DNA of 64,000 bases. Source: Jaminaea rosea (taxonomy: Eukaryota; Basidiomycota; Exobasidiomycetes; Microstromatales). The position numbers and the translations under genes were made by a program. Shown here piece after piece: positions 46,831 through 57,635 of the stretch; position 1 is the stretch's first letter; each line of letters opens with the position of its first letter. The notes below the pieces were generated by a model that ran no database searches, was not told the origin of the DNA, and worked only from the letters and a program-made list of their open reading frames with translations. Where the stretch lies: the NCBI RefSeq assembly GCF_003144245.1, contig NW_020289982.1, positions 310,001-374,000 of the forward strand, read 5' to 3'.

Positions 46831-49800
46831 ATGGCCATCTTCGGCAAGAAGAAGGACAAGGGCGACAAGGAGAACTCCTCCGCCGGTACGCAGTCTCCCT
46901 CCATCGATGGCACGCAGGGAGCAGTCGGCCCTAGGGCAGGCAGCGCAGGTCCTCGACAAGCCAGCAGAGAGGTCACGCCAGGCGCAGCTGGCAGTCTCAA
47001 TGGCCACAATACCAGCGGATCTCTCTCTGGCATCGGCATCTCAGGCATTCCACAGCCAGGTAGCTACATGGGCGGAGTTGGACAAGGAGGTCCTCCCGGC
47101 GCAGGCGGTTATGCTGCGCAGCCTGGTCCCAATGGCCCCGTAAGACAACCAGGATCAACCGGAGTCATGCCTGGAGCAGCATCCGGATTCAAGTTCGGCG
47201 GACCTCCGCAGCAGGGGCAGGCACCCAGCGGTATCCCGCAGCCTGGCAGCGTACGCAGTCGCAAGATTAGCCAAGATGTCGGAGGTGGTGGGGAGCAGCA
47301 GGGTAGCTCAATGGCGGGCGGCATGGGTCCCGGCTCGACGATGATGTCACAGGGTGGTAGTCAGAGCGGTTTGCCTCCTTCCTCTACGGGCGGCCCGCCC
47401 AATCTTGGTGGCAGCGGAAGCGGCGGCGATCGAGGTCGTCAAAACGTAGTCTACCCCTGGAGCCAACGGTCCATCACCATGAATCCGCCGCGCTACCTCG
47501 ACGACTCGAGGCAAGGTCCGCCTGGCGCTGTCAGCCCCTCTCCCTTTCCCCGCTACGGTCACGCAGCCAACTCCGCCGCCAGTCCAAGCGGTGAGGTCTA
47601 CCTGTTTGGCGGTCTTGTACGCGAGAGCGTCAAAAACGATCTCTACACAGTTCACGTCGACAAAGTCTCACAGCCGGCGCCCAGCGCTACATCGCCGACA
47701 TCCCCTGCTGCCAACATCAACGGAGCCAGCGCGACTCTGGTGCAGACGACGGGCGAGATCCCGCCGCCTCGAGTCGGGCATGCTACCGTCCTCGTATCCA
47801 ATGTCTTGATTCTCTGGGGAGGAGATACCAAGATCCGCGCCGATGACAAGCAGGACGAAGGGCTCTACCTTCTCAACTTGAGCACGCGGGAGTGGACTCG
47901 AGTAAAGTCAGACGACCCAAATGCAGGCCCCGTCGGTCGCTATGGTCACACCGTCTCCATCGTCGGCTCGCGCTTCTACGTCTTTGGTGGACAAGTTGAC
48001 GGTACGTTCATGAACGACCTTTGGTCCTTTGACCTCAACAGTCTCAAGGGCACGCCGACTTGGGAGCAGCTTCGCCCGGCGACTGCAGACGTCCCACCTC
48101 GTCGTACTGGGCACGCTAGCGTGACTTACAAGGACAAAATCTTCGTCTTCGGTGGGACGGACGGCCAGTATCACTACAACGACACCTGGTGCTACGACGT
48201 GGCGACGAACACTTGGAAAGAGCTCTCCTGCATCGGGTACATCCCTGTCCCCCGAGAAGGACACGCAACCTGTCTCGTCGACGACGTCATGTACATCTTT
48301 GGCGGACGAGGTGTCGATGGCCGCGACCTGGGCGACCTAGCCAGCTTCAAGATCTCAAACCAGCGCTGGTACATGTTTGCCAACATGGGCCCCGCCCCGA
48401 GCGGCAGATCGGGCCACGTTCTCACGACGTATCAGAGTAAGGTCCTCGTCCTTGGCGGAGAGTCTTTCACCGGCGGTAAGCCGGATGATCCGTCCGTCGT
48501 CTACGTCCTCGACACAGCCAAGATCAAGTATCCGCCTGATAACCGCGCAGCGACCGCAGGGAGGAAGACTTCGCTGCAGGGTGGGTCGATGCCGCCTGGC
48601 GTGGGATCGCAGCCCGTCTCGCCTTCTCAGTCGCAAGACCCGACAAGAGCTGTATCCCCGCAGCAGCGAGCCATGTCGCCCATCCAACAGCAGCAGCAAC
48701 AGCAGAACACGGCTCCAAACGGCCTTGTCAGCATGATGCAGTCGACGGAGTCTGCAAAGCCGTCGCCGCAGGATGCGACTCGTGCCTTCTCTCCCACTCA
48801 ACAGCAGCCTCAGCTTCAGCAGCAGCCCCAGTCCGGCTCGATGCGGATGGCAGGTGGTCCACCCCCGCCCAGTCAATTCCAGTCGACTGGTCAGAGGATC
48901 GTCTCGCCGACTGGAGCACCGGCGCCCTACAACGGTCCCCGTAGCCAAAGATCCATAGAGAACATGCGCAATCAAGGCGCCATATCTCCGACCTCTGCTT
49001 TTGCGCCCCGCTCCATCAATGGCACCATGGACCGCAGCGCTTCGCCCTCCAGCAGCGGCGTGCAGGATGGTTTCCACTACGGACGAGGCTCCGACGTAGC
49101 GAGCAATGGGTACGTGCCACCGCGAGGAGAGCTCGAGGCCATGAGGAAGCGCGAAGCCTGGATGAAGGCAGCATTGGTCTTGGCGAACAAGAAGGGCTTC
49201 ATTGCACCTGACGAGCTTGAGATGCCAGATGGCACGAGCGCCTCTGCCCGGGACTCGCAGCTTGATCTCGAGGCTTTGGACACGGGCGCAGACGGCAGCG
49301 ACAAGGACAAGGTGCTGCGTGCTCTCATTGGCCTCAAGTCACAGCTCTCAGCGGCCAAGGCGACCATCGCCCAGCAAAATCAGAGCGAGTCGGATCGCGT
49401 ATCAGAGGCGGACCGTGGTCGTCTTGCAGCTTTGCAGGAGGCTGCCTTCTTCCGTGCCAAGCTCTACGCCCTCGAGAAGGGCGAAGTCGGTGAGGCGACA
49501 CGCCTGGACCGCGAGCGTGCTGCTCACTCGGAGCGACAGCTGTCAGACGCGCTGCGCGAGTCGGCAGAGCTCGAGCGCCAGATTCAGTCGATGCGCGAGG
49601 ATCTTAAGCTGGAGCAGAACCTGCGGTCGAGTGCGGAGGAGAGACTGTCTGATACGGCAAAGCGCGCCATGTCGGCTGAGGCGGCGCAGATGAGGGCGTA
49701 CGACGAGCTGGCAATGCTGCAGAAGCGATCGTACGGGCAGGAGACTCAGCTTAGGGAGCACCAGGAGCAGAATGCCCAGCTCGCTTCGTTGGTGGCGAGA

Positions 49801-51708
49801 CATCGTAGCGATCACGAGACGGCGAGAGGTCAGCTGGACGAGGCTACCTCATCGCTGCGCCAGCACGCCCTTAGCTTCACGCAGCTCCAAGCTGCATTGC
49901 AAGCGGCCGAGACCAGAGCTAAGGAGCACGAGCGCCTGCACTTCCAGCATCGCGACGTCTCCACACAGCACCAGGATACCATCAACCGTCTCCGCTCGGC
50001 CCTCGACGCCAAGACAGCCGAAGCCGATAACCACGCAGCGCGCGTTGCGGACCTGGAGTCATTGGCGAACACCCACAAGAGCGAAGCAGAGGCTCACCGC
50101 GGCGCCCTCAATGGGCACTTGACTCAGCTCATCGCCATGCAGCAACGCAGTGTCTCTCGCGGCCCATCAAGCGAGGTGCCTGAGCATATCCAAGACAAGA
50201 TGGCTGCCCTCGAGACAGAAGCAGAGCAGCTGCGCCAGCTCCATTCTCAATCCCGCAGTGCTGCGGACACCGCTTCCTCTGCCTTGCAGGACCTGCGGGA
50301 TCGCAACCTCGCTCTGGAGAAGCAACACTCCGGCTTGCGTACAGAGCTCTCTGCCATGCGATCGCAGCTGGCCATTGCCCTGCAGGAGGTGGCGCGCCTC
50401 AAGGACCAAGGGTCGAGCAAGGACGTGGAGGTGCGAGACCGTGCTCGCGCTCTCGAAGCTGCGCAGCTCAGGGACAGCCTGCTTCGTCAGTACATCGCCG
50501 ACCGTGGGCTGGACGTACCTGGCGACGAGCAACTCAGCGCCAAAGGCGGTTTTGCAGACAAGCGCATCCGCGAGCTCGAGTCCGAGGTGGATGCCAAGGC
50601 CAAGGAGGCGCAAGAATCGCAACAGCGCCTCCGCGAAGCCACATCTCGCATCGACGAGCTCAGCCGCAGTGGCATCTCTGGCAGCGGTGGCAACGACGAA
50701 GAGCTGGAGCGCCGTGCAGAGCTGGCTGAGCGTGAGCTGGCAGACGCGACCTCTTCGTACAGGGAGCGCATGTCCCAGCTGGAGAGCGACTACCAGACCG
50801 CTGTGCAATTCGTCAAGGGCTCGGAGAAGATGCTCCGCAGGATGAAGGACGAGCTGACCAAGTACAAGACGGAGAATGCAAGCTTGCAGAGCGAGCTTGC
50901 CACGACGCGCAGTGGAGCTGGCGCTTCTTCCTCAAACATGGACGGCACGACCGGCTCATCGGCGGGCGGGTCACACGAAGAAGCAGCAAAAGATATCGAA
51001 GCTCTTCGCACACGCTTGGTAGACGTATCACAGCAAGCGGAGGAGACTGCGGCCGAGAATCGAGACTTGGAGCGCAAGCTTGCCGCGCTGATCGCCGAGC
51101 AGAAGGACTTCCATGATCGCTCAAGGCAGAGGGAAGACCACCAAATCGACCACTCGAGACGAGCTGCTGAACTGGAGGGCGAGGTTTCCAGGCTGAGGAA
51201 GGAGGTGCATGAGATGCTTGCACTCAACCAGCACTTGAGCTCCGAGCTTAAGGCGGCAGGATCGTCCACGACTGGCGTCAACGGCTCTGGAGCGGGCAGC
51301 GCGAGAGATTTGGCTGGCCTTGGCGGCGCAGGAGGAGCGAATGACTACTCGTCGCTCACATCGCACAATGAGCAGCTCCGCAGCGAGAATGAGGGTCTGG
51401 CTCGTCGCCTCCAGGAGACGGAGGACAAGCTTGGTCTCCTTCTCGGTCGCATCGAGTCATCAGTTGATGAGGACGATCTGCGCGGCGGTCCCCAACATAG
51501 CGGTATGGATGGAGCGGCAGGCACAGCCGGTGCGGCTGGCACTCCTTCCATGAACTCATCAGCGCACGATGGCAGCATTGCGACCAGCGGTGGCGGGAAC
51601 GGGCAGCGCTTCAGTATCACGTCGGAGCTGGAGCGATGGGAGAAGGATCAACAGCAGGCACAAGCAGGAGTTGGGCGGGGTTCGGTTGATGGGTACGGGG
51701 TGCCGTAG
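46831..51708 (+). CDS. Tea1-like kelch-repeat and coiled-coil protein
   Basis: Large cell-end marker-type protein; fission yeast Tea1 rides microtubule tips and marks growth sites at the cortex. Single exon, 1625 residues. Residues 1-200 are Gly/Ser/Pro/Gln-rich. From about 205 to 570 there are kelch repeats, each with a YLFGG/YVFGG/FVFGG/YIFGG-type strand and a downstream Trp, e.g. RYGHTVSIVGSRFYVFGGQV, RTGHASVTYKDKIFVFGGTD and GHATCLVDDVMYIFGGRG. A Gln/Ser/Pro-rich linker follows, then long coiled coil from about 815 to 1540 with interruptions, and a Gly/Ser-rich end. The order matches Tea1/Tea3 and KelA-type proteins. It sits directly downstream of the divergent beta-tubulin on the same strand. 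Confidence 0.9.
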   Translation: MAIFGKKKDKGDKENSSAGTQSPSIDGTQGAVGPRAGSAGPRQASREVTPGAAGSLNGHNTSGSLSGIGISGIPQPGSYMGGVGQGGPPGAGGYAAQPGPNGPVRQPGSTGVMPGAASGFKFGGPPQQGQAPSGIPQPGSVRSRKISQDVGGGGEQQGSSMAGGMGPGSTMMSQGGSQSGLPPSSTGGPPNLGGSGSGGDRGRQNVVYPWSQRSITMNPPRYLDDSRQGPPGAVSPSPFPRYGHAANSAASPSGEVYLFGGLVRESVKNDLYTVHVDKVSQPAPSATSPTSPAANINGASATLVQTTGEIPPPRVGHATVLVSNVLILWGGDTKIRADDKQDEGLYLLNLSTREWTRVKSDDPNAGPVGRYGHTVSIVGSRFYVFGGQVDGTFMNDLWSFDLNSLKGTPTWEQLRPATADVPPRRTGHASVTYKDKIFVFGGTDGQYHYNDTWCYDVATNTWKELSCIGYIPVPREGHATCLVDDVMYIFGGRGVDGRDLGDLASFKISNQRWYMFANMGPAPSGRSGHVLTTYQSKVLVLGGESFTGGKPDDPSVVYVLDTAKIKYPPDNRAATAGRKTSLQGGSMPPGVGSQPVSPSQSQDPTRAVSPQQRAMSPIQQQQQQQNTAPNGLVSMMQSTESAKPSPQDATRAFSPTQQQPQLQQQPQSGSMRMAGGPPPPSQFQSTGQRIVSPTGAPAPYNGPRSQRSIENMRNQGAISPTSAFAPRSINGTMDRSASPSSSGVQDGFHYGRGSDVASNGYVPPRGELEAMRKREAWMKAALVLANKKGFIAPDELEMPDGTSASARDSQLDLEALDTGADGSDKDKVLRALIGLKSQLSAAKATIAQQNQSESDRVSEADRGRLAALQEAAFFRAKLYALEKGEVGEATRLDRERAAHSERQLSDALRESAELERQIQSMREDLKLEQNLRSSAEERLSDTAKRAMSAEAAQMRAYDELAMLQKRSYGQETQLREHQEQNAQLASLVARHRSDHETARGQLDEATSSLRQHALSFTQLQAALQAAETRAKEHERLHFQHRDVSTQHQDTINRLRSALDAKTAEADNHAARVADLESLANTHKSEAEAHRGALNGHLTQLIAMQQRSVSRGPSSEVPEHIQDKMAALETEAEQLRQLHSQSRSAADTASSALQDLRDRNLALEKQHSGLRTELSAMRSQLAIALQEVARLKDQGSSKDVEVRDRARALEAAQLRDSLLRQYIADRGLDVPGDEQLSAKGGFADKRIRELESEVDAKAKEAQESQQRLREATSRIDELSRSGISGSGGNDEELERRAELAERELADATSSYRERMSQLESDYQTAVQFVKGSEKMLRRMKDELTKYKTENASLQSELATTRSGAGASSSNMDGTTGSSAGGSHEEAAKDIEALRTRLVDVSQQAEETAAENRDLERKLAALIAEQKDFHDRSRQREDHQIDHSRRAAELEGEVSRLRKEVHEMLALNQHLSSELKAAGSSTTGVNGSGAGSARDLAGLGGAGGANDYSSLTSHNEQLRSENEGLARRLQETEDKLGLLLGRIESSVDEDDLRGGPQHSGMDGAAGTAGAAGTPSMNSSAHDGSIATSGGGNGQRFSITSELERWEKDQQQAQAGVGRGSVDGYGVP

Positions 51709-52031
51709 ACGCTCTCAGATAGCAAGAACAGGCGACGACGGTGGGTAGACGACGGGATGCGACGACGATAGCGACGAAAGCAGAGCGGCAAGAGGGGCAA
51801 AGACTGGAGGGAGTGGCTGATTTGGTTCTCTGGGTACCCGATCTCGATAGTGATGAAGATGGCACATCTCTCTTTTATTCTACCCGTCTCTTGCTCACCT
51901 TCCCTCCCTTCATCTTCCCTTGTACTTCGCCTCCAAAGAAATGACGACTCATTATTGCAAGCTCTCCTCTGCACCGTCAGGATGCGCCGCTCTCTTCCTC
52001 CTATCCTTCACCTTTTGCCAACGCTCCCTGC
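51709..52031. other. Convergent intergenic region
   Basis: 3' ends of the Tea1-like gene (+) and the uL1m gene (-). Nothing recognised. Confidence 0.4.
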
Positions 52032-53173
52032 TCAGATCACCTCCTCAACAGGCAATTTGATCCCGGGACCCATAGTGGAACTGATGTGCACCTGCTTGAC
52101 AATCCCCTTGGCCTTCTTGACAGCATCAGGCGGTGCCCTCTCCCCATCCCCCCTCGCAGCCAAAGTGCTCCACCTCGACCTTCCCGTCGAAGACCTTGAC
52201 GCTGAAGAAGCATTGCCGCTGGTTGAGTTGCCGCCCGACAGGGTAGAGCTCGTTGCGCGGTCCAGTACCGAAGCCATGAATGCCCTCAAGTTTGTCCTGA
52301 CCTCTGGGAGGGAGAAGGAGGTACGAGCAACAGCTGCACGCACGACGGCCTGCTTGTCACCTCTCCAATCCACAGCTCCCACCGCCTCTCCGATGGCCTC
52401 GGCCATCTCTTCCTCTCCCTCGGCAACCGTCCCTCTCTTTGCGTTGGGCATAAGACCCTTCGGTCCCAAGCTCCTAGCCAAGGCCCTGCTTAGCGCAGGC
52501 ATCATCTCCGGGCTTGCAAGAACCTTATCGAAGTTACCCGCGCTACCGTCCACCACGGCTTGGATCAGCTCGGTTCCCCCGACTTGAATCGGGATCGTTG
52601 GATGCGACGATGCGTAGGCTTTCGCCGAGGCCGAGGCGGGTGTACCGTCGGCTGCGAAGATGATGAGGGAAGGGGGCCGACGCGATGTGCTTAGAGGGAG
52701 GGTGAGGCGTCCTCGAAGGGCATTGGATTGGTGCGAGGAGATGGAGGTTACGATGTGTACTTCGAAGCTGGAAAAGGGACGAGCAACCTCGACTGCCTGA
52801 CGAGTGCAACGTGAGAAGGTGAGCTGTGAAAGATAGGTTGCGGGTCGCTGCTGCTCACCTTCAAGATCTCAACGGCCTCCTGCAATGTGTAGAATTCTCG
52901 CTCCTTCTCAATCTCATTCTCGCCACTCTTGGCCATACGCTCAGCCCTTTTGCGACGCTTGATTGCATCCTTGCCCTCGCCTGGGCGTGACTTTCCGTGA
53001 TTGGCAGGGGTGGTAGAGAATAGGCGTGGCGCAGGGTAAGAGGATGAAGGATGAGGAGGGAGGAGAGTGCGGGACGTTGATGCTGCTGATGACGACGCAG
53101 CGCCAAGAGCAGCGGCTTGCTGGGTCAGCACTCTCGCTGCCCTACGAGTCGTTGAGTTGATGAGGATGGTCAT
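52032..53173 (-). CDS. MRPL1: Mitochondrial ribosomal protein uL1m (MRPL1)
   Basis: Large-subunit mitoribosomal L1-stalk protein. Two exons, 53173-52859 and 52796-52032, 359 residues. The start MTILINSTTRRAARVLTQQA is an Arg-rich mitochondrial presequence, extended by a Ser/Pro-rich stretch and a Lys/Arg-rich patch (GKDAIKRRKRAERMAKSG). The L1 core has YTLQEAVEILK at the exon junction, the LPLSTSRRPPSLIIFAADG strand, and the signature-like LARSLGPKGLMPNAKRGTV. The C-terminus ends with HISSTMGPGIKLPVEEV, as in L1 proteins (V-x-SSTMGPGI). A Ser/Gly-rich insertion is present before that end. Confidence 0.92.
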
Positions 53174-53348
53174 GCTGAGTGGTAAGGTGCATACAAAGAC
53201 GAAAGGACCAGACGATGGATCTTCGGGAGCAGCCAGAGAGCGGACCGAGCGAGCGACTTCCTCATCCTCGCTCCCGCCTCTGTCCGCCTCACGCGCACGT
53301 GACACGCTCCCGCTCACAACCATGGCCACTCGTGACGATATGACAATT

Positions 53349-56069
53349 TCAAGCAGCAAGCCCTTCCAGTCTCGCTCTCAAATCTGCCTGCACACTCAAA
53401 CCACTTTTGCCCAGAATCTCCAGAACGACTTTCGCAAGACGTTGTCCTCCAGCTTCACCGCATTCCCTCATCAAGGGCCAAGCGACTCGGGAGACCAGTC
53501 GATCCACCAACGCCTCCAGGACTCTCAGTTGGGCCTCGCCTCCCTTGCTTCGCACCAGTTTCGACAAGCTGAGCAGGTTGAAGAGCAGGCTGCCCTCCCC
53601 TCCCACCAGCCTCGTAGTGAATGCCAGCCGGGCAGGGATACTGAGCGGGTGGAAGCCTGGTGGGGGGAGGGCGGGGGAGGAGCAGAGAAGCACTTCGTCG
53701 AGCCTTCCGATGTGCTCCTCAAACGCTTCTAGCAGAGATGAGACTACGCTCTGAAACCTCGCCCCCGCCTCAGGGAGCACGTCCGCCATCCCAACAAGAA
53801 GGCGTTGCGCCTGCCGTGTCTGCGTCGCGCTCCACGGATCGTAGGCCGTTGAAGCAAGCCGAACCAGGCGGGACATGAAGGCCGAGTTGACCAGGGTGCC
53901 GATGACTTCTTCGTCCTCTCCACCCCCAGCGCCTTCCACAGGTGCATTTGCACACTCTTCCAAATACTGATAGATCGCCCCGAGGCATTCCGACCCCTCT
54001 AAATCGAGTGAAGCCCAGTCGCTCAACGCGACCTCCTTTCGTGCCCAAAATTCCCAGATACCAGCCAGGGCTAGTGAGCCCCACGACTGCGCATAGTCTT
54101 GTGGGTAGCGACGGCGCCACTCATGGAAGCGGCTGTGGACTGACGAGGGGTGCGGCTGGCCGCCCTCGATTGTTACGGCAGGCCAGAGGAATTCGGGCGC
54201 CTTGACGCTACTGAGAAGGGAGGTGAGGCGAGAGTGCAAGGCCGACTGCGCTTGAGTGAAAGCTGCAAGGTCGGCAGGTGCAAGGACGACCTCCCGTAGC
54301 ACGGCGGCGGATTGATTGGCGGGGACAGGTCCACTTTCCCGCCTTTGAGCGCGTAGAGGTGATGTAGCGTCGCCGTCATTGACTGGTGCATGCTCCTTTT
54401 GCGTCGTTCCGGCAGCACCATTCTCGTCGTCCTCCTCCATGTCTCCCATCTTCTTGTCCTTGGCACTGTTCCGCGCAGGCAAGAGCGACTTTCCTGAGAC
54501 ACCCCAAAACAAGCTCAACTCGTCCTCCATCTCCCTCGCCCTGACCCCCTGGACAAGTGCCACCCTCTTCATCAGCACCTCATCCCACTCAACCTCCACC
54601 TCCTCCAACCCCTTCCATCTCTCCTCAAGCAGCTGCGCCAGACTCTCCACAAAGGTAGCAAGCTCGCGAGCCCAGCCCTCTTTCTCGCCCCAGGCGACAA
54701 CTGAACCCTTGTTCGCTTCTTCGTCTGCGTTGAGGGTGCTGAGCGTGTGCGTGGAGCGCTCCACCAGAGCTTCGTGCGAGGCTTGCACCTCTTGGAGGGA
54801 AGTGAGGCGCGCTTCGAGACGTGAGCGCGCCGCACCCAGTCCCGGGAGGGGGGCAATGGCAGGTAGAGGAGCTGACCTGTGCTGCTTTCTAGGCCGGTCG
54901 AGGCTTCTCGCCTCCCTTTCCTGACGTAATGCCGCGCCCATCCTTCTCATCTGTACGCGCTCGAACTCATCATCCTCATCGTCATCGCCACTCCCATCCA
55001 TGTCGGCATCACTGTCCGCTGCGCGTGCTTGCTCTTCGCGACGTTGTCGCTCAATCTCCTTCTGTCGCTTGACAGCATCCAAGCTGATACGCTGTTGCGC
55101 GCCTGTGAAGTCAGCAAATTCGTCCTCGCCTGAGCCTTCTTCATCTTCCTCTCTCCGTAGTGAGGGGACTGTACCGTCCTCGCGACTGCTGCGGGTATCG
55201 AGCTCGTAACCCTTACTGCGCGAGATGAGAGAGCGCTTTTCTATCGCTGAGCCACCTTGATCCAAGGAGTCGAAGTCCTCAGAACCCCCTTCGCCTTCGC
55301 CAGCCGCAGCAGCTGCTCGCCGCCTGCGCTGCTCTTTGGCAGCGTCAATGACGGCTTGGCTAGGCATGGACCCCGAAGCCCCATCCAAGTGCTCAGCGCC
55401 GAAGAAGGCCGCTGAGTCATGTCCACTTGAAGCAGTTGGGTCGGCTAATGTCTGGTACGCTGAAGGGGTAGCGGAGCTGTCGGTGTGATCCATAGAGAAC
55501 AATGGGTTGCCATGCTCATCCAGCTCGACGGTTGCCGACGCACTGTCTTGTTGTAACGTCTCGAGGCGTCGACTGCTCGCTTGTCGAAGGTCGGCGAGGT
55601 GTTGCGCTGAGTAGTGAGAGGAAGGACCGGAAGCAACAGCATCGTTGTCGAGGAGCGAAGGGGCAATGCTGGCTTGATCTAGATTGGAAGGTACAGCCAA
55701 GCCAGAACGAGGTGCCTTGACGGCTATGGGAGCATCGAGCTCAGCATCACCGTCTGCGTCGGTGTCAAGGGCGGATGAGGAGATTGTGCTTCTTGCGTTG
55801 GGTCTTTTTGAGGATGAGGAGGAGGGGGGTATTCTTGAGCTCGACCCGATCGCAGCTCCCCCTCGCCGCCTGCCAGCTGTCCTGACGACGACGCCACCAT
55901 CATCGTCCTCCTCCTCCCCATCATCCGGGGCAGGTGTATGCGCCTTGGAAGATGGCTTCGAGGACGCTGCGCTGCCTGACCCTCCTACTGCCCCTGAAGA
56001 TGTCGCTTTCGGTCCTCTACGCTTCTTTGCGAATGTAACGACGGCCGGACGGGCTTCGTCATCGCTCAT
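53349..56069 (-). CDS. GCFC-domain protein (PAXBP1/ILP1-like)
   Basis: Nuclear protein of the GC-rich-sequence-factor-like family, whose members (PAXBP1, plant ILP1, yeast Ntr2-type) act with spliceosome disassembly helicase complexes. Single exon, 906 residues. The N-terminal third is acidic and Ser-rich, with the family words YSAQHLADLRQAS, MPSQAVIDAAKEQRRRR and DEFERVQMRRM. A predicted coiled coil near LEARLTSLQEVQASHEALV follows, and the C-terminal helical GCFC-type domain includes APEFLWPAVTIEGGQPHPSS and FHEWRRRYPQDYAQSW. The ATG at 56069 (MSDDEARPAVVTFAKKRRG) is the first Met in frame. The gene is 175 bases upstream of the uL1m start, on the same strand. Confidence 0.85.
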   Translation of the reverse strand: MSDDEARPAVVTFAKKRRGPKATSSGAVGGSGSAASSKPSSKAHTPAPDDGEEEDDDGGVVVRTAGRRRGGAAIGSSSRIPPSSSSSKRPNARSTISSSALDTDADGDAELDAPIAVKAPRSGLAVPSNLDQASIAPSLLDNDAVASGPSSHYSAQHLADLRQASSRRLETLQQDSASATVELDEHGNPLFSMDHTDSSATPSAYQTLADPTASSGHDSAAFFGAEHLDGASGSMPSQAVIDAAKEQRRRRAAAAAGEGEGGSEDFDSLDQGGSAIEKRSLISRSKGYELDTRSSREDGTVPSLRREEDEEGSGEDEFADFTGAQQRISLDAVKRQKEIERQRREEQARAADSDADMDGSGDDDEDDEFERVQMRRMGAALRQEREARSLDRPRKQHRSAPLPAIAPLPGLGAARSRLEARLTSLQEVQASHEALVERSTHTLSTLNADEEANKGSVVAWGEKEGWARELATFVESLAQLLEERWKGLEEVEVEWDEVLMKRVALVQGVRAREMEDELSLFWGVSGKSLLPARNSAKDKKMGDMEEDDENGAAGTTQKEHAPVNDGDATSPLRAQRRESGPVPANQSAAVLREVVLAPADLAAFTQAQSALHSRLTSLLSSVKAPEFLWPAVTIEGGQPHPSSVHSRFHEWRRRYPQDYAQSWGSLALAGIWEFWARKEVALSDWASLDLEGSECLGAIYQYLEECANAPVEGAGGGEDEEVIGTLVNSAFMSRLVRLASTAYDPWSATQTRQAQRLLVGMADVLPEAGARFQSVVSSLLEAFEEHIGRLDEVLLCSSPALPPPGFHPLSIPARLAFTTRLVGGEGSLLFNLLSLSKLVRSKGGEAQLRVLEALVDRLVSRVAWPLMRECGEAGGQRLAKVVLEILGKSGLSVQADLRARLEGLAA

Positions 56070-56306
56070 GACAGGGCGAATCGGAGGAGATGTGATGAGG
56101 TGCAAAGGATGCAGCAAGTCTGGAATCAAAGGCGGACTGAGCGTCCGTCAATGAGAACAAGACAAGACGGAAGCGCGAGCCGCGAGCCGCGAGGGGCCAA
56201 CGCTCCACTTTTCACGCTAGACGAGACCCTTTGCCCTTCTTGGCTTCCTTTCCCTCACTACCACCAACTGAGGCGTTCCCTTCCTCCCCTGCGATACCCG
56301 TTCACC

Positions 56307-57635
56307 ATGTCTACCACGACGCAGACGAAGCCACGCCGTCCGCTGACCCTTCGCGGTCTTTCCAGTCCTTATGCTCCCATCCCAGTAACCACTTTCAGCA
56401 GCGCACTCATCGGCCTCCTCTGGCAGCTCTACACCATTCTCCTCGAGCCACTCCTCTGCCACCTCAATCTTGCCCACCCCGGTTCTCTCCCTCGCAACGA
56501 TGCCACGTACGGTCGTGCGCAAGTCCCACTCAACGACTGGGAGAGGCGACTTGTGTACGAGAACCCGGAGGTCAAGCATAGAAGGGGAAAGGTCTACCTG
56601 GATGGTGAAGCTCTCAAGAAGGCAGGAACGTGGGATAAGCCTGGAAGGGCGACTTTTGTCTCTTATACCGTCTTCTGGATTCCGGGCGCCATTGAGAGCG
56701 AGAAGCTCGATGCCGATGTGCTCCTTTTGCATGGCATCAATGACTATTCCGGAAAGCTCGTACCGCACGGCCATCGATTCGCTACACGCGGCTTTCGAGT
56801 CATCTTGGTCGACCTGCCTAGCTTTGGAAGGAGCAGCGGGCTGCACGCCTACCTGCCTAGCATGAAGCTCCTCACAGAATCCGTTCACGCCGTCCTTGCC
56901 GATGTCGCCGAGTACGACCATGGCGCTCGTGGTTCCGGCGCAGGGGACAACGGCGTACGAGCCTCAGTGGACGTCAAGTCACGCAAGCTTTTCCTAGAGG
57001 GTCACTCCATGGGAGGTTTCACTGCCCTCTTCTACGCTTCTCAATTCTCCCCCTCATCCAAGGGGAACAGCATCGATGGCTCCGTTTCGGGCCCAGCACA
57101 CGACGACAGCAGGCATCGCCCCACTATCTCTGGTGTGGCAGTAGCGGCTCCCATGATCGGTATCTCGCCAGAGTCGCGACCACCCTACGTCGTAGAGCTT
57201 ATCGGGCGTTGCCTCAAAGTCTTCCTCGGTCGACTGCCCCTCGCCTCAGCAGTACGCGGGAATGTCAGTGATGACGATCGAGTCGAGGAGGAGTTCCACC
57301 TCGACCCCATGACCTACAAGGGGCGATTGCGCATCGCCACCGGCCTGGCTATCCTTGAAGGGCTCAATGAGCTCGACGCTTCTGTAGAGCAGATCCAGGT
57401 GCCCGTGTGCATCCATCACGGCACTAAAGATCGCGCCACCTCCTACCAGCATTCTCAGCGCTTCTACGAGAGGCTGCCCCTCAAGAAGGACGGGAGGAGC
57501 GAGCTCAAGTTATGGCAGGGGTACGAGCACGTGATGATGAAGCGGGTAAAGGGGCAGAGTAAAGAGGACGATGAGAAGACGGATGCTGTCTTGAATCAGA
57601 TTTGCGATTGGTTGGTGGCGAGGGCGAGGGAGTAG
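56307..57635 (+). CDS. Monoglyceride-lipase-like alpha/beta hydrolase
   Basis: Serine hydrolase of the monoacylglycerol lipase type, probably membrane-associated and acting on acylglycerols. Single exon, 442 residues. A hydrophobic stretch near residues 28-58 (FSSALIGLLWQLYTILLEPL) may anchor it. The oxyanion loop is LLLHGINDYSG; the nucleophile elbow is GHSMGG with Ser near residue 234; the acid is in HHGTKDRATS and the His in WQGYEHVMM. A Gly/Asp/Ser-rich loop lies between the catalytic Ser and the ISGVAVAAPMIGIS strand. Longer than yeast Yju3 (about 310) because of the N-terminal extension and inserts. Substrate is inferred from family only. Confidence 0.88.
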   Translation: MSTTTQTKPRRPLTLRGLSSPYAPIPVTTFSSALIGLLWQLYTILLEPLLCHLNLAHPGSLPRNDATYGRAQVPLNDWERRLVYENPEVKHRRGKVYLDGEALKKAGTWDKPGRATFVSYTVFWIPGAIESEKLDADVLLLHGINDYSGKLVPHGHRFATRGFRVILVDLPSFGRSSGLHAYLPSMKLLTESVHAVLADVAEYDHGARGSGAGDNGVRASVDVKSRKLFLEGHSMGGFTALFYASQFSPSSKGNSIDGSVSGPAHDDSRHRPTISGVAVAAPMIGISPESRPPYVVELIGRCLKVFLGRLPLASAVRGNVSDDDRVEEEFHLDPMTYKGRLRIATGLAILEGLNELDASVEQIQVPVCIHHGTKDRATSYQHSQRFYERLPLKKDGRSELKLWQGYEHVMMKRVKGQSKEDDEKTDAVLNQICDWLVARARE

